Source of the DNA: Halpernia humi
Lineage (GTDB): Bacteria; Bacteroidota; Bacteroidia; Flavobacteriales; Weeksellaceae
Direction: 5' to 3'
DNA: 64,000 bases
Assembly: GCF_900108025.1 (NCBI RefSeq)
Contig: NZ_FNUS01000007.1
Span: forward strand, 62,001 to 126,000
The position numbers were made by a program, and so were the translations under genes. The notes below the pieces were generated by a model, which did no database searches, was not told the origin of the DNA, and saw nothing but the letters and a program-made list of their open reading frames with translations. Positions 43,895-51,971 of this stretch are shown here, piece after piece; position 1 is the first letter of the stretch, and each line of letters begins with the position of its first letter.

Positions 43895-44509
43895 ATGAGT
43901 AAAAATAAAGAACAACCGACAACCGACAACCGACAACCGACAACCAAAATTCTGGTTTTAGATAATTACGACAGTTTCACATACAATTTGGTTCAAATGA
44001 TTGAAGAAATTGTAGGCGAAAAAATTGATGTTTTTCGCAATGACGAAATCGCCTTGGAGGAAGTGGAAAAATATGATAAAATCATACTTTCGCCCGGTCC
44101 GGGAATTCCCGAAGAATCTGGGATTTTATTAGATTTAATTAAAACTTACTCGCCTACAAAATCAATTTTCGGTGTTTGTCTTGGTCTGCAAGCAATCGGT
44201 GAAGCCTTTGATGGAAAATTAATTAACCTTTCTGAAATTTTTCACGGCGTTGCCACAGACGTTAAAATTTTAAATAATAACACAGAAATCTTTAAAAATT
44301 TCCCAGAAACATTTGAAGCCGGAAGATACCATTCTTGGGCCGTTTCCCCAGAAAACTTTCCCGAAGAATTAGAAATTACTGCGGTTGATAAAGATGAAAT
44401 GATTATGGCTTTGCAGCATAAAACCTACGATGTTCAAGCGGTTCAGTTTCATCCGGAAAGTATTTTAACACCCAAGGGAAGAGAAATTTTGGAGAATTTT
44501 CTTACTTAA
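43895..44509 (+). CDS. trpG: Anthranilate synthase component II (glutamine amidotransferase)
   Basis: This subunit releases ammonia from glutamine for TrpE. The 204 residues have the class I triad: Cys in GVCLGLQAIGE, and His and Glu in VQFHPES. The usual start KILVLDNYDSFTYNL is preceded here by 17 extra residues (MSKNKEQPTTDNRQPTT) encoded by a heptanucleotide repeat. There is no other ATG before the conserved start, so the reading frame depends on the repeat number. Confidence 0.93.
   Translation: MSKNKEQPTTDNRQPTTKILVLDNYDSFTYNLVQMIEEIVGEKIDVFRNDEIALEEVEKYDKIILSPGPGIPEESGILLDLIKTYSPTKSIFGVCLGLQAIGEAFDGKLINLSEIFHGVATDVKILNNNTEIFKNFPETFEAGRYHSWAVSPENFPEELEITAVDKDEMIMALQHKTYDVQAVQFHPESILTPKGREILENFLT
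43913..43945 (+). repeat. Heptanucleotide repeat (CAACCGA)4 at the start of trpG
   Basis: Four exact CAACCGA units and a partial fifth (CAACC) form the codons for residues about 7-17 of trpG. A unit of seven bases is not a multiple of three, so loss or gain of one unit shifts the frame. Related heptads occur at 46240-46253 between trpD and trpC and at 47428-47439 within trpF. Confidence 0.9.
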
Positions 44510-44520
44510 ATTTTGATAAA

Positions 44521-45201
44521 ATGAAAATTATAAGTTGGAATGTTGAACGACCGAAAATTAATCAATTTGAAAAAATTAATTTTATTGAAAATATTATAAA
44601 AGAAAATAATGCCGATTTAATTTTCTTGAGGGAAACCAACTCAATTCTCAATTTTGGAAAAGAATATTTCAAATTAGAATCGAATATTTTGCCTGAATTT
44701 TTTGAAAATCAAACCTATTTCAAAGGAGAAAATCGCGTTACAATTTACAGTAAATATGAAATTTTAGAGGAAATAAAAACGTACGACAACTTTACATGCA
44801 TCAGCGGAAAAATAAAAACTGAATTTGGAGAACTTGTTTTGTTCGGCAGTATTATAGGAAGTTTTGGAGGTCGAGATCAATATTTTAAAAACGATTTATT
44901 AAACCAAAAGAAAGAGATAGAGAATTTAAAAAGTAATATTTGTTTTTCTGGAGATTTCAACATTTCATTTTCTGGTTTTAAATATCCCAGCAAAGTAATT
45001 GTTTCTGAAACGATGAAATTTTTTGAAGATAATGATTTGGCTATTTTAACTAAAGAAAATAAAGATTGTGCAATTCATATTGTTTTAAATAATGAATTTC
45101 TAAAAGATAAAATTTACACTAATAAAATGATAGAAATTGACCGAAAATTTTCCGACCACAATTTAGTTATTTGCGAAATATCTGCGAATAAAAAAAAATA
45201 A
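44521..45201 (+). CDS. Endonuclease/exonuclease/phosphatase-like protein inside the trp operon
   Basis: This 226-residue protein fits the EEP (DNase I-like) superfamily: ISWNVERPK at the start, LIFLRETN with the metal Glu, SGDFNISFSG, and the final FSDHNLVICEIS with catalytic Asp and His. No signal peptide is present. It is not a tryptophan gene; it lies 11 bases after trpG and 10 before trpD, so it must be co-transcribed. It is more AT-rich than its neighbours, which suggests acquisition. Confidence 0.82.
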   Translation: MKIISWNVERPKINQFEKINFIENIIKENNADLIFLRETNSILNFGKEYFKLESNILPEFFENQTYFKGENRVTIYSKYEILEEIKTYDNFTCISGKIKTEFGELVLFGSIIGSFGGRDQYFKNDLLNQKKEIENLKSNICFSGDFNISFSGFKYPSKVIVSETMKFFEDNDLAILTKENKDCAIHIVLNNEFLKDKIYTNKMIEIDRKFSDHNLVICEISANKKK

Positions 45202-45211
45202 ATTTAAAATA

Positions 45212-46198
45212 ATGAAAGAAATATTACAATATTTATTTAACCACAATACGCTCTCAAAAGCAGAAGCAAAAGCAATTTTAACGGAAATTGCGCAAAATAA
45301 ATTTAATGAAAATGAAGTGACGGCTTTCGTTACCGTTTTTTTAATGAGAAGTTTGACTTTAGAAGAACTGGAAGGTTTTTGTGAAGCTTTAATGCAACTC
45401 GCAGTTCCGATAAATTTAGGCGAAAATCTTGCCGATATTGTCGGAACTGGAGGCGACGGAAAAAACACTTTTAATATTTCTACGCTAACAAGTTTCATCG
45501 TTGCAGGTGCAGGACAAAAAGTTGCGAAGCATGGCAATTACGGCGTTTCTACAGTTTCTGGTTCATCAAATGTTTTAGAAGAATTGGGTTACAAATTCAA
45601 AAATAATGAAGCAGATTTAAAAAAGGATTTAGAAAAATCCAAGCTTTGCTTTTTACACGCACCACTCTTCCACCCTGCTTTGAAAACCGTTGCGCCACTC
45701 AGAAAAGGGCTTGGTTTGCGAACTTTTTTTAATATTTTGGGCCCGCTTGTCAATCCGGCGCAACCAAAATTTTCAGTCGTTGGCGTTTACAATTTAGAAA
45801 TTGCGAGATTGTATCAATATTTGCTTCAAAATCAAAAGAGAAATTTCACAATCGTTCACGCATTAGACGGCTATGACGAAGTTTCGCTAACATCAGATAC
45901 CAAAATCATCAATAATTTCGGAGAAAAAATAGTTGCACCCGAAGATTTGGGATTTGCTAAAATTGAGGCGGAAAAATTATTAGGCGGAAATTCCATTAAA
46001 GAAAGTGCAAAAATCTTCAGGACCATTTTAGAAGGCAACGGAAGTTATGAGCAAAACGCCGCTGTTACAGCAAATGCAGCGATTGTTTTGGAAAGCACAC
46101 AAAAATTTGGCGATTATGAAACCTGTCTTAATTTAGCCAAAGAAAGTTTAGAAAGTGGAAAAGCGTTGAAATGCTTAAAGTTGTTAGTTGACAGTTGA
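45212..46198 (+). CDS. trpD: Anthranilate phosphoribosyltransferase
   Basis: This enzyme joins anthranilate and PRPP. The 328 residues have the PRPP loop VGTGGDGKNTFNIST, KHGNYGVSTVSGSSNVLEELG and the conserved FFNILGPLVNPA. The length is normal. Its last codons (LLVDS and stop) lie in a GTTGACAGTTGATAG sequence that belongs to the dispersed repeats of this operon. Confidence 0.95.
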   Translation: MKEILQYLFNHNTLSKAEAKAILTEIAQNKFNENEVTAFVTVFLMRSLTLEELEGFCEALMQLAVPINLGENLADIVGTGGDGKNTFNISTLTSFIVAGAGQKVAKHGNYGVSTVSGSSNVLEELGYKFKNNEADLKKDLEKSKLCFLHAPLFHPALKTVAPLRKGLGLRTFFNILGPLVNPAQPKFSVVGVYNLEIARLYQYLLQNQKRNFTIVHALDGYDEVSLTSDTKIINNFGEKIVAPEDLGFAKIEAEKLLGGNSIKESAKIFRTILEGNGSYEQNAAVTANAAIVLESTQKFGDYETCLNLAKESLESGKALKCLKLLVDS

Positions 46199-46260
46199 TA
46201 GTTGTCAGCAAAAATCATCAAGCAAAACCATCAACCGACAACTAAAAACAGTCAACCAAA

Positions 46261-47040
46261 ATGAATATTTTAGATCAAATCATAGAACGTAAAAAAATCG
46301 AAGTTAAAAAAGCAAAAGCCGAAGTCTCACTTACCGAGCTAATGGATTCGGAATTTTTTCGAAAAAAAGGCATTTCATTAAAAAAATCATTGGTAGAAAA
46401 ATCTGGAATTATTGCAGAATTTAAACGCCAATCGCCTTCGAAAGGTATCATTAATGATCAATCTGATGTTTTAGAAGTCGTAAAAAATTACGAAAAATTT
46501 GGTGCAAGTGCGGTTTCAATTTTAACAGACAAGCAGTTTTTTGGCGGAAGTTTAGACGATATTTTGCGGGTAAGAAAATCAATCGAAATCCCGATTTTGC
46601 GCAAAGATTTTATGATTGATGAATACCAGTTTTACGAGGCAAAATCCTTTGGTGCAGATGTAATTTTATTGATTGCCGCCAATCTTTCAGTAGCGCAAGT
46701 TGAAGATTTCACGGCACTTTCTCATCAAATGGGTTTGGAAGTTTTACTTGAAATTCACGATGAAAAAGAATTAAAACACATTAACAAAGACGTCGATTTT
46801 GTTGGCATCAACAATAGAAATTTGAAAGATTTTAAAGTGGATTTGGATCATTCAATCAACCTAAAAAATCAACTTCCGGAAGGTATTTTAAAAATCGCCG
46901 AAAGTGGAATTTACAGCGTTGAAGACTTTAAATTTTTAAAAGAAAAAGGTTTTGACGGCTTTTTAATGGGCGAATATTTTATGAAAAATGAAAATCCAGG
47001 AAAAATTTTTGAGGAATTTGTAATAAATGTAATAATTTAA
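46261..47040 (+). CDS. trpC: Indole-3-glycerol phosphate synthase
   Basis: This TIM-barrel enzyme closes the indole ring from CdRP. The 259 residues have IAEFKRQSPSKG, SILTDKQFFGGS, ILRKDFMIDEYQ and FVGINNRNLKDFKVD with the catalytic Lys and Glu residues at the expected places. It is a separate protein, not fused to TrpF. It is preceded by a 62-base repeat-rich gap. Confidence 0.95.
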   Translation: MNILDQIIERKKIEVKKAKAEVSLTELMDSEFFRKKGISLKKSLVEKSGIIAEFKRQSPSKGIINDQSDVLEVVKNYEKFGASAVSILTDKQFFGGSLDDILRVRKSIEIPILRKDFMIDEYQFYEAKSFGADVILLIAANLSVAQVEDFTALSHQMGLEVLLEIHDEKELKHINKDVDFVGINNRNLKDFKVDLDHSINLKNQLPEGILKIAESGIYSVEDFKFLKEKGFDGFLMGEYFMKNENPGKIFEEFVINVII

Positions 47041-47050
47041 TAGTTTACCA

Positions 47051-47737
47051 ATGAATTCAAATCTAAAAATAAAAGTTTGTGGCTTAACAAAGTTAAATCA
47101 AATTGAGGAACTAAATTCCTTGGAAATAGATTTTTTAGGTTTTATTTTCTTCGAAAAATCGACGAGATATGTTTTAAATTTTCTGAATTTAGAGGAAATA
47201 AAATCCATAAAATCAGATTCAAAAGTGGGCGTTTTTGTTAATGAAACTTTAGAAAAGATAATTGAAATTTCCGAGAAAGCAGATTTAAATTTTATTCAAC
47301 TTCACGGCGATGAAAACCAAGATTTTATTTTAAAACTAAAAGAAAAATTGAATCCAAAAATTGAAATTATAAAAGTCATCCGAATTGGAAATCAATCTAA
47401 AGAAGAATTACAAAAAACTATCAACGGACAACCGACAATTATCAACTATTTATTATTTGACACCGATTCTAAAGCGTTTGGCGGCACAGGAAAAACTTTT
47501 GATTGGCAAATTTTAAACGATTTAAAAATCGAAAAACCCTACTTTTTGAGTGGCGGGATTTCTAACGAAAACGTAGAAGAATTAAAAAACTTTGTCAAAG
47601 TTAATCTTATTGAAAATCAAACTTTGACAAAGTTGAAAAGACAAAACCCTTTTGCTTTAGACATCAATTCAAAATTTGAAATTTCGCCGGGTTTTAAAGA
47701 TTTGCAAAAAATTAGAATTTTTAAAAATTCTTTTTAA
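47051..47737 (+). CDS. trpF: Phosphoribosylanthranilate isomerase with a palindrome-encoded insertion
   Basis: This enzyme isomerises PRA to CdRP. The 228 residues are longer than the usual 200-210. KVCGLTKLNQ, QLHGDENQ, FDTDSKAFGGTGKTFDW and the final ALDINSKFEISPGFKD are the family motifs. Between FLSGGISNENVEEL and the final motif lies an unusual segment (VNLIENQTLTKLKRQNPF) encoded by an inverted repeat at 47588-47634. It is the last trp gene here; trpB and trpA do not follow. Confidence 0.92.
   Translation: MNSNLKIKVCGLTKLNQIEELNSLEIDFLGFIFFEKSTRYVLNFLNLEEIKSIKSDSKVGVFVNETLEKIIEISEKADLNFIQLHGDENQDFILKLKEKLNPKIEIIKVIRIGNQSKEELQKTINGQPTIINYLLFDTDSKAFGGTGKTFDWQILNDLKIEKPYFLSGGISNENVEELKNFVKVNLIENQTLTKLKRQNPFALDINSKFEISPGFKDLQKIRIFKNSF
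47588..47634. repeat. Palindromic element in frame within trpF
   Basis: AACTTTGTCAAAGTT at 47588-47602 and its exact reverse complement at 47620-47634 enclose 17 bases. Each arm is itself nearly palindromic. The reading frame passes through without a stop. The TTGTCAA core recurs at 30980-31010 with C-G in place of T-A pairs. Confidence 0.8.
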
Positions 47738-47770
47738 TTTAACTTTAAGCGGAAGAATTCATAAAATCTC

Positions 47771-48028
47771 TTATTTATTTTCTGCCAATTTCTCTTCAAT
47801 CACAGCAAGCGCGGCTTTCACATTCGTCATTTTTTCCATAGAATGGTTATCAATTTCTATATCAAAAACTTCTTCTACATCTAAAATCACATCCACCAAA
47901 TTGGCAGAATTAATGTTTAAATCATTAATAAAACTGGTGTTTTCCGTTAAATTACTAAGTGCTTCTTCGTTTTTAACGTAAGGTTTTATGATGGCTTTTA
48001 GTTTGGTCAACATTTCTTCTCTCTCCAT
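47771..48028 (-). CDS. Acyl carrier protein of the PKS cluster
   Basis: This 85-residue carrier protein tethers the growing acyl chain on a phosphopantetheine arm. The arm site is Ser 41 in the segment NDLNINSANLVDVI; the common DSL motif is NSA here, as in several secondary-metabolism carriers. Helix IV region (FDIEIDNHSMEKMTNVKAAL) is typical. It is last of the cluster, five bases after the ketosynthase stop codon, and is convergent with trpF. Confidence 0.88.
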   Translation of the reverse strand: MEREEMLTKLKAIIKPYVKNEEALSNLTENTSFINDLNINSANLVDVILDVEEVFDIEIDNHSMEKMTNVKAALAVIEEKLAENK

Positions 48029-48033
48029 TTTTT

Positions 48034-49311
48034 TTATTTAAAATATTTCTTAAAGATAACACATCCGTTCACATCACCAAAACCGAAACTCACTTTTGCA
48101 GCAATATTTATTTCCGTGGAAATCATTGTTTGGGGAATTGATTTTTTAGAAATTAAATCCAAAATTTCTGGTTTCAAATCTTCGCAATTAACGTTTGGTG
48201 CAACAAAATTATTTTTTAATTGCAAAATTGTGGCGACAGATTCTACACTTCCGGAGGCGGAAAGACAATGTCCAACAAGACTTTTCAGGGAATTGATGTA
48301 GGGAAACTTTTCTCCATTTCTATTTAAAGCCTTCGTTAAATTTTCAATTTCCAGTGCATCTTTGGAAGTTGCCGTTAAATGTCCGTTGATGTATTCTATT
48401 TCGTTTGCGTTTATTCCACTTTCTAAAATAGCATCTTTTACACACTTTTGAACGGCGGTAGAATTGGGCGCCGTCATACTTCCATCCCCTCTTTGTCCAC
48501 CAGAATTGATGTTTCCACCGAGAATTTCACAATAAATTTTTGCATTTCTAGCCAAAGCAGATTCTAAATCTTCCACCACAAATGCTCCCGCTCCACTTCC
48601 GGGAACAAATCCTGCGGCAGTTTCGCTCATTGGTCTGGAAGCCTTTTCAGGACTATCATTTGATTTAAAATTACAGACTTTTATCGCATCAAATCCCGCC
48701 CAAATATAAGGTCCGGAATCGCTTGTACTTCCGGCTAAAATTCGCTTTGCTCTTCCAGATTTTATTCTGTCAAAAGCCATTAAAATTGCTTCTGTTCCCG
48801 TTGTGCAAGCCGAAGAGTTAGTTGTGACTTGATTTCCTAAACCTAATTTTCCGCCCAAATATGCGGAAATTCCGCTATTCATGGTTTGAGAAACTGCGGT
48901 GCTTCCTAATTTTCTTGTTTGTAAATCATCAATTTTATAAATACTTTCCCGAAATTTTCCAATTCCCGAAGTTCCCGTTCCGAAGATTGTTCCGCTTTCC
49001 CAATCGGGATTTTCTTCATTTTTAATCTCTAAACCTGCATCTTTCCAAGCGTCTAAACCTGCGATTACGCCATAAAGAATTCCCGTGGAATTGAAATTTC
49101 GAAGTTCTAATTCAGAAAAATATTCGCGTTTTTTTTCTTCGGAAATTTCTGGTGTTCCCGAAACTTGACAAGAGAATTTTAAATCTGCCAATTGTTGGTC
49201 AAATTTTATCCCAGATTTTCCCTCTTTTAAAGCAATTAAAAAATCATCAATTGTAATTGCATTTGGTGCAACGACGCCTAATCCTGTTATTACGACTCTA
49301 TTTTCTTTCAT
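48034..49311 (-). CDS. Beta-ketoacyl-ACP synthase (FabF-like) of the PKS cluster
   Basis: This condensing enzyme would elongate an acyl-ACP by two carbons. The 425 residues carry the Cys-His-His triad: Cys 169 (NSSACTTGTEA), His 311 (INGHLTATSKD, where primary FabF has HGTGT) and His 348 (LVGHCLSASGS). The changed second motif separates it from the housekeeping FabF. It is directly followed by the ACP gene, so the two form a pair. Confidence 0.9.
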   Translation of the reverse strand: MKENRVVITGLGVVAPNAITIDDFLIALKEGKSGIKFDQQLADLKFSCQVSGTPEISEEKKREYFSELELRNFNSTGILYGVIAGLDAWKDAGLEIKNEENPDWESGTIFGTGTSGIGKFRESIYKIDDLQTRKLGSTAVSQTMNSGISAYLGGKLGLGNQVTTNSSACTTGTEAILMAFDRIKSGRAKRILAGSTSDSGPYIWAGFDAIKVCNFKSNDSPEKASRPMSETAAGFVPGSGAGAFVVEDLESALARNAKIYCEILGGNINSGGQRGDGSMTAPNSTAVQKCVKDAILESGINANEIEYINGHLTATSKDALEIENLTKALNRNGEKFPYINSLKSLVGHCLSASGSVESVATILQLKNNFVAPNVNCEDLKPEILDLISKKSIPQTMISTEINIAAKVSFGFGDVNGCVIFKKYFK

Positions 49312-49339
49312 TTTTCATAAAAATTGTTAATAATTTTCA

Positions 49340-49418
49340 CACTGATTTCCACAGATTTTCACGGATATTTTAAGATTTAAATTTTAAAAATTTTAAAGAA
49401 AATCTGTGGAAATCCGTG
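49340..49418. repeat. Inverted repeat with 21-base arms
   Basis: Arms 49340-49360 and 49398-49418 match as reverse complements at 20 of 21 bases (CACTGATTTCC/GGAAATCCGTG ends). The element sits between the dehydratase and ketosynthase genes. It may modulate read-through or be a dispersed element; I see no T run that would make it a clear terminator. Confidence 0.7.
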
Positions 49419-49457
49419 CGCCAAAAATCTCTAATTAATTTAATATCACTCGAAAAA

Positions 49458-49883
49458 TTATTTAACAAAGCCAGAAATTATACCTTCACAAACAGTTTCA
49501 CCATTTTCGTTTTTCATTAAGACTTTACATTTCAATTTATTAAATCTAAAATATATTTTTTCAGAAATCACGGCTACTTTTTCATTTGGAAAAACGGGTT
49601 TCAGAAATTCAATTTGTGTCGAACTTAATGCAACTAAACTTTTTTCCGTCAAATTTTTAATTAAAAAAATTCCCAAACAAACCAAGCCAATTTGCGCCAT
49701 GCATTCCGTTAAAATAACACCCGGCGTAATTGGATTATTTTCAAAATGACCTTTGTAAAAATCTAAATTCTCGTCAAAAGTGAAAGTTCCTTCTACCCCA
49801 TTTTCATCAACTGACAAAATTTCATCAACAAATAAAAATGGTTTGGAATAAGGTAATTTGTTTAAAATTTCTTCAGATTTCAT
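49458..49883 (-). CDS. 3-hydroxyacyl-ACP dehydratase (FabZ-like hotdog)
   Basis: This 141-residue hotdog-fold protein should remove water from 3-hydroxyacyl-ACP. The FabZ core LPYSKPFLFVDEIL and YKGHFENNPITPGVILTE contain the catalytic His 46 and Glu 60. It is a single-domain protein like FabZ. It precedes the ketosynthase and ACP genes on the same strand, so these three make a small acyl-chain module. Confidence 0.9.
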   Translation of the reverse strand: MKSEEILNKLPYSKPFLFVDEILSVDENGVEGTFTFDENLDFYKGHFENNPITPGVILTECMAQIGLVCLGIFLIKNLTEKSLVALSSTQIEFLKPVFPNEKVAVISEKIYFRFNKLKCKVLMKNENGETVCEGIISGFVK

Positions 49884-50048
49884 TTAAAAATTTATTACAA
49901 GTGAAGATGCAAAAAAAATACTTCAGTTCAATGTTTTTTTCACTTAAAATTTGAAGTCTATAAAAGTAATAGATAATGACTAACACCACAAAACTTAAAC
50001 AGCATAGAATTTGCAAAGCCTAGATTTAATAAATTAAAAAACATTTAA

Positions 50049-51131
50049 ATGAAACTATTTGAAAAATACACTTCAAAAAATTTAAACTTAAAAAACAAAA
50101 TCGTAATGGCACCGATGACAAGAAGTCGGGCAGACAATTCTGAATACCTTGCCAATGATTTGATGCAAACTTACTATGCGCAAAGAGCAACTGCGGGTTT
50201 AATTATCACGGAAGGCATCAATATAAGCACAGAATCAGTTGGTTACATCAATGTTCCGGGAATTTACACAAAAGAACAAACAGAATCGTGGAAAAAAGTA
50301 ACAACTGCAGTTCACGCAGAAGGTGGAAAAATATTCGCTCAATTATGGCACGTTGGAAGAATTTCTCATCCTGATTTCCACGACGGAAAACTTCCTTTGG
50401 CGCCATCCGCCGTAAATCCCAATTCACAGGCTTACACATATAATGGTTTTAAAGATACAGTCGCACCAAAAGAAATGACTTTGGAAGACATCAAAAGAAC
50501 AATTGAAGATTATGTAAAATCAGCGGTAAATGCAATTGAAGCGGGATTTGATGGCGTGGAAATTCACGCTGCAAATGGTTATTTATTGCACCAATTTTTT
50601 GCCTTGACTTCTAATAAAAGAAATGATGAATATGGCGGTTCTATCGAAAATAGAGGCAGAATTTTATTTGAAATTCTAGATGCTGTCGCCAAAAAAGTTC
50701 CGATTTCAAAAGTTGGTTTGCGTCTTGCGCCAGATTTAGACGGACTTTTTGGAATGGTGAAAGATAATGAAACACAGGAAATGTTTGAATATTTGGTGAA
50801 AAAAGTGAATGATTACGATTTGGCTTATTTACATTTCAGTGGATTTACAGAGAAAGGCGATCATCCACAGAAATCAATTTTTGAAATTGCGAAACATTAT
50901 CGTGAAATCTACAAAGGAACATTTATAATCAATGGCGGATTTTTAAAAGAATCGGCAGAAAAAGCACTTGAAGAAAATCTGGCGGATTTGGTTTCTTTCG
51001 GTGTTCCATTTATCGGAAATCCAGATTTGGTTCAGCGTTTTGCCGTTGATGCGCCATTAAATAATCCGGATCAAGATACTTTTTACACGCCTGGTGCAAA
51101 AGGTTATACAGATTACCCAACTTTAAAATAA
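50049..51131 (+). CDS. Old yellow enzyme family alkene reductase
   Basis: This FMN enzyme reduces activated C=C bonds with NADPH. The 360 residues have VMAPMTRSRA, LWHVGRISHPDF, GVEIHAANGYLLHQFF with the substrate His/Asn pair, and NRDEYGGSIENR-type motif (NKRNDEYGGSIENRGRI). The length is normal. It lies on the opposite strand between the two halves of the PKS cluster. It may serve the cluster or be a stress reductase; position is the only evidence. Confidence 0.9.
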   Translation: MKLFEKYTSKNLNLKNKIVMAPMTRSRADNSEYLANDLMQTYYAQRATAGLIITEGINISTESVGYINVPGIYTKEQTESWKKVTTAVHAEGGKIFAQLWHVGRISHPDFHDGKLPLAPSAVNPNSQAYTYNGFKDTVAPKEMTLEDIKRTIEDYVKSAVNAIEAGFDGVEIHAANGYLLHQFFALTSNKRNDEYGGSIENRGRILFEILDAVAKKVPISKVGLRLAPDLDGLFGMVKDNETQEMFEYLVKKVNDYDLAYLHFSGFTEKGDHPQKSIFEIAKHYREIYKGTFIINGGFLKESAEKALEENLADLVSFGVPFIGNPDLVQRFAVDAPLNNPDQDTFYTPGAKGYTDYPTLK

Positions 51132-51148
51132 ATTTTTAGTAAATATTT

Positions 51149-51180
51149 AAAAAATCCATTCAAATTTGAGTGGATTTTTT
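51149..51180. terminator. Bidirectional terminator between alkene reductase and SDR genes
   Basis: AAAAAATCCA/TGGATTTTTT with a 12-base loop has T runs on both strands at the convergent gene ends. Confidence 0.8.
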
Positions 51181-51971
51181 TATTGTAAATGTTCGCCACC
51201 ATCGACGGGAATTACATTTCCGGTGATCCATTTTGCTTCATCTTTGCATAAAAGAGAAACCACATTTGCGACATCTTCTGGCGTTGTTAATCTTTTATTC
51301 GGATTTCTTTGGATGGAATTTTTAATTAAATCTTCGCTTCCGGGAATCATTTTTAAAGAACGCGTTTCTGCAACGCCGGCTTGAATGCAATTGCATTTAA
51401 TGCCAAAAGGTGCAAATTCTAAAGCGATACTTCTCGAAATGGCTTCCAAACCTGCTTTTGCGGCGGAAACGGCGGCATAAAATTTCCACGGTTTTGTGCT
51501 GCCTTCGCTTGTAAAAGCAATAATTCTGCTGTCTTGTGCGAACAATTTATTTTTAAATAAAAGTTGCGTCCAATCATACAAACTAACCGCCATTGCCTGA
51601 AATGTAATAAAAAAATCATCCGTTGAAAGGACATTCTCGTCTTCCGAAACCATCGCTTTTAAATTTCCTTTTGCAATGCTGTGAACAAAAACTTTTATCT
51701 TTCCATCTTCGCCTAAAACAGAATTTAATTCTTTGATGATTTTCGCCTGACTTTCAATATTTAAAGCATCTAAATTGAAATTTAGAAAAGAAGTATTTTG
51801 AGATTTAATTTCTTCAAATTCTACTGAAATTTCTGCCATTTCCGCGCGGGAATTTCTATGAACAATGCAAATATTAAAGCCGTCGGAAGCCAGTTTTTTA
51901 GCCGAAGCCAATCCCAAACCGGAACTTCCACCCAAAATTAAAGCCCAATATTTTTTATTATTTTCTACCAT
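51180..51971 (-). CDS. Enoyl-ACP reductase-like SDR of the PKS cluster
   Basis: This 263-residue SDR has GGSSGLGLASA at the N-terminus and a catalytic pair Tyr 165 and Lys 172 spaced Y-x6-K, the spacing of FabI/FabL enoyl reductases rather than the Y-x3-K of ketoreductases. HSIAKG also matches the FabI-type loop. It should reduce an enoyl thioester, completing the module with ketosynthase and dehydratase. Its start overlaps the type III PKS stop by seven bases. A ketoreductase is not found in the cluster. Confidence 0.82.
   Translation of the reverse strand: MVENNKKYWALILGGSSGLGLASAKKLASDGFNICIVHRNSRAEMAEISVEFEEIKSQNTSFLNFNLDALNIESQAKIIKELNSVLGEDGKIKVFVHSIAKGNLKAMVSEDENVLSTDDFFITFQAMAVSLYDWTQLLFKNKLFAQDSRIIAFTSEGSTKPWKFYAAVSAAKAGLEAISRSIALEFAPFGIKCNCIQAGVAETRSLKMIPGSEDLIKNSIQRNPNKRLTTPEDVANVVSLLCKDEAKWITGNVIPVDGGEHLQ

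Noticed and set aside
43913-43945. Repeat array as CRISPR
   Set aside because: The units are seven bases and adjacent with no spacers; it is a microsatellite, and no cas genes are near.
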